Assembly: GCF_046630445.1 (NCBI RefSeq)
Contig: NC_092333.1
Coordinates: 717,208,001 to 717,272,000 of the forward strand
From: Rutidosis leptorrhynchoides
Taxonomy: Eukaryota; Streptophyta; Magnoliopsida; Asterales; Asteraceae
DNA length: 64,000 nt
Direction: 5' to 3'
The notes under the pieces are model-generated. The model saw nothing but the letters and a program-made list of their open reading frames with translations, had not been told where the DNA came from and ran no database searches. How positions within the stretch are numbered: position 1 is the stretch's first letter; each line of letters starts with the position of its first letter. This document shows, one piece after another, positions 60,318 to 64,000 of this stretch. A program made the position numbers and the translations under genes.

Positions 60318-61560
60318 AAGAGATTTCGGGTTTAAAACTCACAAGCGGCATATTTTCATGGATAATCAGGAAAAGGGTTGAACACTTTCACCAAAAGGGC
60401 CATTGCCTTGACGGTATTGAGGTGCCATTCTGACATTAAAGACATGAATTAAAGTAATCGGGTGAATATAATGTAAATATTCGTGTAATAAATCATGTTG
60501 GGTGTGTGTTTGACTTTAAAAAAAATTCACGGAATATTTCAGTTAAACCGCATCTACTCAAGTAAAAATATTTCACTCGGGCAACTTAACTAGAGAAAAC
60601 ATTAGCCAATAAAATAAAATACAAATATACTCTCATATTCGTATATACATTCCAACACGGAAATATAATTTGATCAAAGCGAAAAAAACAATAAAAATAT
60701 AGGAAAATTCGGCTTTCGGCTAGTAGAAGTTGCGTGCGTGTATTTCTTTTCATACAAGTATAAGAAAAGTATATATGTATCCTAAAAATAACATTCTTTG
60801 ACTATACTAACATAAGATACTATTTTTCAATATTTGCTAAAATCAATTTGAAATGACAATTTTGCCCTTAAGTTCATGTAACATGGGGGAAGACTAGACA
60901 AGGTACCCAATTTAGGTGAAAGAAAATGATATCATGAGGGAGGTGCTGAAGTGCATGTATGAAATGGATTTGAAATAGAAATGTAGTACTACATTTTGTA
61001 GGGGAAGATTAACTGGCATAAAATTGGGGTGCATGTACATGTAGTGAATCAATATATGACCTTAAATGCATGCACAATATACCCCCTTGCTCCATTGCTC
61101 ATGCAACTTTTGTGTTTCCATTACATCAAACAAATTTTAACACTAGATTATTATAATACCATTTTCTCTACAAGTCTACATTTTAATTGGCAAGTGGTCT
61201 AATTACGTTTGTATGTGTACTGAAAAACATCAGACTTATGATATATTAGACTCATAATTTTTTATGCACGAATCAGAGAAAAACTTTTCCTATTCTCGGT
61301 TAAAAGAATGCAGTGGCGTAGGTACATGTATTGTAGTGGGGTCATATGACACCACTCAATATTTATATTTGCTTGTGTTATAAAGTCAATAATTGGATGG
61401 TAATTTTATTGCATAGTATATTTATTTTAGTATAAATATGTGGAACGTGGGTTGGCAATTTGCACCCAACAATTATGCAATTCTATTTCTTTCACAAGTA
61501 TCCTACTCCCTCCCTTAAACACTCACTCATATAAAATATCTTATATTGTATACAAGTGGT
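60318..61560. other. Intergenic DNA without supported gene
   Basis: AT-rich. CAGTGGCGTAGGTACATG near 61310 may be one end of another small transposon, but I found no partner end. Confidence 0.5.
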
Positions 61561-61680
61561 TGAGTAATCAAAAGGAACCCGAATAATCTTGCACTAATAA
61601 TTTAATAAAATCTACAGTCAAGAACCAGGCCACTAAAGGTAGTTATAATCCTCCTGAATTATAACACGTTATCAGCACGA
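61561..61680 (+). mobile_element. End of a Ty1/copia 5' LTR and primer site, plus strand
   Basis: AGGTAGTTATAATCCTCCTG and ATTATAACA (ending 61666) match the end of the inverted copia LTR at 61871. The next bases, CGTTATCAGCACGA, are the primer-site context of this copia type. The LTR start was not found. Confidence 0.55.
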
Positions 61681-61704
61681 TTATCTCAACATTTATACTA
61701 AATA

Positions 61705-61865
61705 TGGTTGGCTCTGCCACCTAAATGATATATGGTCGACACTGTCGCATAATTTACATTTATGTTATCTAACATTTATTTATGTATACTAACATTTACA
61801 GTTATGTTCACTAACATTTATATTTATGTTATACATGGTCGGTTATACCGCCTGAATTATAACGA
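61705..61865 (+). repeat. Short repeats in the copia leader
   Basis: ATGGTTGGCTCTGCCACC, ATGGTCGACACTGTCGC and ATGGTCGGTTATACCGCC are three variants of one motif, with CTAACATTTATNTTTATGTT-type repeats between. Each holds a small inverted pair (GGT/GCC-like). Confidence 0.6.
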
Positions 61866-61870
61866 TAACG

Positions 61871-62103
61871 TGTTATAATTCAGTAGGCTATAACTACCTT
61901 TAGAAGAGAAGAAAGAAGAGAGTAAATTCTTATTGAATAATGGTGTACATACTGATTACAATCGATAACATACTTATAGTACAATAATTCACTGTGCAGT
62001 TAGGTGGAACAGTAATATCCGTGATCTACCAAATATATTGATTCACCAAATTTTACTTTATCAAAAGTGTCGGCCACTACACCATGACACTTGACTTATA
62101 ACA
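61871..62103 (-). repeat. Inverted Ty1/copia LTR (233 bp) with polypurine tract
   Basis: On the minus strand it starts TGTTATAAGTCAAG and ends GAATTATAACA. The bases before it in that direction (62104-62114) are CCAAGGGGGAG, a typical polypurine tract, so this is a 3' LTR. A second purine run lies near 62238. Confidence 0.75.
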
Positions 62104-62336
62104 CTCCCCCTTGGACGACAATTTTGTTTCACTAGAGATCAATTACAAGTTACTGCCTCGTTAAAAACCTTGCTAAAGAAAAATCCAGTGGGATAAAAAC
62201 TTTAGCTAAGGGAAAAAGAGTGCAGCATAGAGTTTACTCCCCCTCAAGTAGACATCGCTGAGTCGTCTCATCTTTTGATCTTGCCTCATGCCAATATTGT
62301 GAACGTGTGTTCTGAAAACAGTAGTTGGAAGTGCTT

Positions 62337-62657
62337 TGGTTAAAAGATCGGCAGAGTTTTGCTGGATTGAACATATCTCATTTCAATCTGGTTGTCCTTG
62401 ATGAGATCTTGAGTGTATGAGAAAAATCTAGGAGGTATGTGTTTTGATCGGCCACTTTTGATATACCCTTCTTTCATCTGTGCTATGCAAGCTGCATTAT
62501 CTTCATATATAGTTGTTGAACTTTTATCGCGTTCTAGTCCACAAGAATCAGTAATGAGTTGTGTCATTGATCTCAACCAAAAAACATTCCCGAGTGGCTT
62601 CATGTAATGCAATCACTTCGGCATGATTTGATGATGTTGCAACCAGTGTTTGTTTTT
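62337..62657 (-). pseudogene. Ty1/copia RNase H fragment, minus strand
   Basis: Contains KQTLVATSSNHAEVIALHEA, then, after one extra T in a T run (frameshift near 62590), WLRSMTQLI and IYEDNAACIAQMKEGYIK, the copia RNase H end. It is cut at about 62657, where plus-strand gag of another copia copy begins. Confidence 0.8.
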
Positions 62658-63020
62658 GAGCATAACAATAATAAAAATCATAACTATGTTCGAAATCACT
62701 CTTATGGTAATGGTCGTGGTGGTGGTCGTAGTCGTGGTGGTCGTGGTCGTGGACAAAGAAATAATAATCCACAAAATTATAAAATTCAAACACCATACAA
62801 TCCCACAAATCACAATGTTGAAGAAGGCTCTTCAAAGAATGTTGAAGATTCTTGTTACCGATGTGGTAAAATTGGCCACTGGTCTAAAAACTGCTGAACA
62901 AATCAGCATTCTGTTAATCGGTATCAAGAATCCCTAAAGGGAAAACGAAAAGAAGCAAATCTTGTGGATGACCTTGATACAAAAATAACTGAGCCAACTT
63001 GTGACTACTTTAATGAATAA
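62658..63020 (+). pseudogene. Ty1/copia gag C-terminal part
   Basis: Gly/Arg-rich stretch (GNGRGGGRSRGGRGRG) followed by the CCHC knuckle CYRCGKIGHWSKNC. The TGA at 62895-62897 directly after the knuckle fits CGA changed by one C-to-T step; the frame continues to TAA at 63018-63020. The upstream part of gag is displaced by the inverted fragment. Confidence 0.75.
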
Positions 63021-63228
63021 ATTTCTAATATCTATATATATATATATATATATATATAGATATCCTATTATATGTTCCCATTAACTAAATGGTTGTAGAT
63101 TTTCAATCTACACCATATCTAGTTTACTACATATTTCCTTATTATGTGTTATCGTTTGTAACATGTTTTGAATGTAATATATTGATGAATTATGTACTCA
63201 TTATTTGTTTCTCATATTTTTGAAGTTC

Positions 63229-64000
63229 ATGATGTATACTGCTGGAGTAAAAAATCAGTCAAATGGTGGAGATATTTGTATTGCAGACAGTGGTGCCACT
63301 CACACCATACTCAAATCAAAAAAATATTTCACAGACTTGAAAGCAACGGAAGGAACTATACATACTATATCAGGTCCTGTGGACTTAATAAAAGGAATGG
63401 GAAAGGCAAAATTCATGTTACCAAATGGTACGAATTTTCTGATAAATAATGCCTTATTTTCTCCCACGTCAAAGAGAAATTTGTTAAGTTTCTCTGACAT
63501 ATACCAAAATGGATATGATTATCAGTCAGTGACAACAGAAAATGAAAAATATTTAAGTATCACTGATAAGAATCGTGTAATTGAAAAACTACCAAGACTT
63601 CATTCTGGTTTACATTATACACATATAAATGTACCTGAAGTAAATGTGGTAGTTAAAGAAAAATCATGTGATCCTGTAATGATCAGTTTGTGGCATGAGA
63701 GATTAGGCCACCCGGGATCAACAATGATGAAAAGAATAATACAAAATACACATGGACATCCATTGGCGGATCAAAGGATCCCTCATGATGCACTTATCCC
63801 ATGTACATCATGCTCACTTGGAAAGTTGATAATAAGACCATCACCTCTTAAGGTTGAAAAAGAATCACCAATGTTTCTTGAAAGAATTCAAGGTGATATA
63901 TGTGGACCAATTCATCCACCATGTGGACCATTTAGATATTTTATGGTTCTAATAGACGCATCTAGTAGATGGTCTCATGTTTGTCTATTATCAAGTCGAA
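63229..64000 (+). CDS. Ty1/copia pol, protease and integrase part, runs off window
   Basis: Open from ATG 63229 to the window edge (257 codons). Protease has IADSGATHT near residue 18. LWHERLGHPG and CTSCSLGK form the integrase His/Cys zinc region, and the core begins with IQGDICGPIHPP and FMVLIDASSRW. The enzymes process the polyprotein and integrate element DNA. There is no stop in this part, unlike the gag before it. Gag and pol are separated by about 200 noncoding bases with a (TA)n run. Confidence 0.85.
   Translation, partial: MMYTAGVKNQSNGGDICIADSGATHTILKSKKYFTDLKATEGTIHTISGPVDLIKGMGKAKFMLPNGTNFLINNALFSPTSKRNLLSFSDIYQNGYDYQSVTTENEKYLSITDKNRVIEKLPRLHSGLHYTHINVPEVNVVVKEKSCDPVMISLWHERLGHPGSTMMKRIIQNTHGHPLADQRIPHDALIPCTSCSLGKLIIRPSPLKVEKESPMFLERIQGDICGPIHPPCGPFRYFMVLIDASSRWSHVCLLSSR

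Noticed and set aside
62340-62897. ORFs reading across the copia junction (62548-62835 minus and the start of 62607-62897 plus)
   Set aside because: They join unrelated sequence from opposite-strand fragments; only the parts on each side of about 62657 are meaningful.

Overview
The window is plant nuclear DNA built almost entirely of retrotransposons, with two small host genes near 39.4-41.1 kb. It is AT-rich, has plant-type splice sites and TATA boxes, and carries Ty3/gypsy (Tekay-like and Athila-like), Ty1/copia, Helitron, MULE-like, hAT-like, SINE and LINE sequences. The element families and the F-box family resemble what I know from Asteraceae, but that assignment is from recognition, not from a search.

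1-20.2 kb: a Tekay-like chromovirus family on the minus strand with very long LTRs (about 3.25 kb). The main element reads, in its own direction: LTR (16918-20169), initiator-Met-type primer site, an acidic ORF (16094-16708), an F-box ORF (15274-15957), gag (13649-14932), pol with a chromodomain-like tail (10352-13648), polypurine region, LTR (7065-10316). A second PBS/acidic/F-box block follows at once (5050-7064). The block 5050-10316 appears identical to 14903-20169. An older diverged copy (1227-5023) carries the same two extra ORFs. An opposite-orientation LTR (1-1226) abuts its broken gag.

20.2-33.5 kb: an Athila-like element on the plus strand. One frame runs from 22349 to 27949 with no frameshift and 11 premature stops, all explicable by C-to-T or G-to-A change. 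A small zinc-knuckle ORF sits in the env position between splice-like signals and is split by a solo LTR with a TCACA target duplication. An LTR fragment of the Tekay-like family follows.

33.5-41.1 kb: Helitron-like sequence with a two-exon RPA/OB-fold gene fragment, then a ROTUNDIFOLIA/DEVIL-type micropeptide gene (39434-39622, plus), a hAT-like MITE just past its stop, and a convergent small basic protein gene (40046-40300, minus).

41.2-56.2 kb: a nest resolved by target duplications. A TIR element (41190-56210) holds a MULE-like element (ATGTTCCTT) and solo LTR E (AGTAA/AATAA). E holds solo LTR C (TTAGC). C holds solo LTR F (GAACA) and element D (TATAT). LTR E contains six hairpins that share a 19-nt core and differ in their pairing arms, which looks like covariation. 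I consider this, the F-box-carrying retroelement with its duplicated polypurine motif, and the hypermutated Athila-like copy the most notable signals.

56.2-64 kb: intergenic DNA with a SINE-like copy, a tiny LINE insertion, a hAT-like MITE and simple repeats. It ends in a plus-strand Ty1/copia element (gag at 62.7 kb, protease-integrase open to the window edge) into which an inverted copia LTR plus RNase H fragment has been placed.
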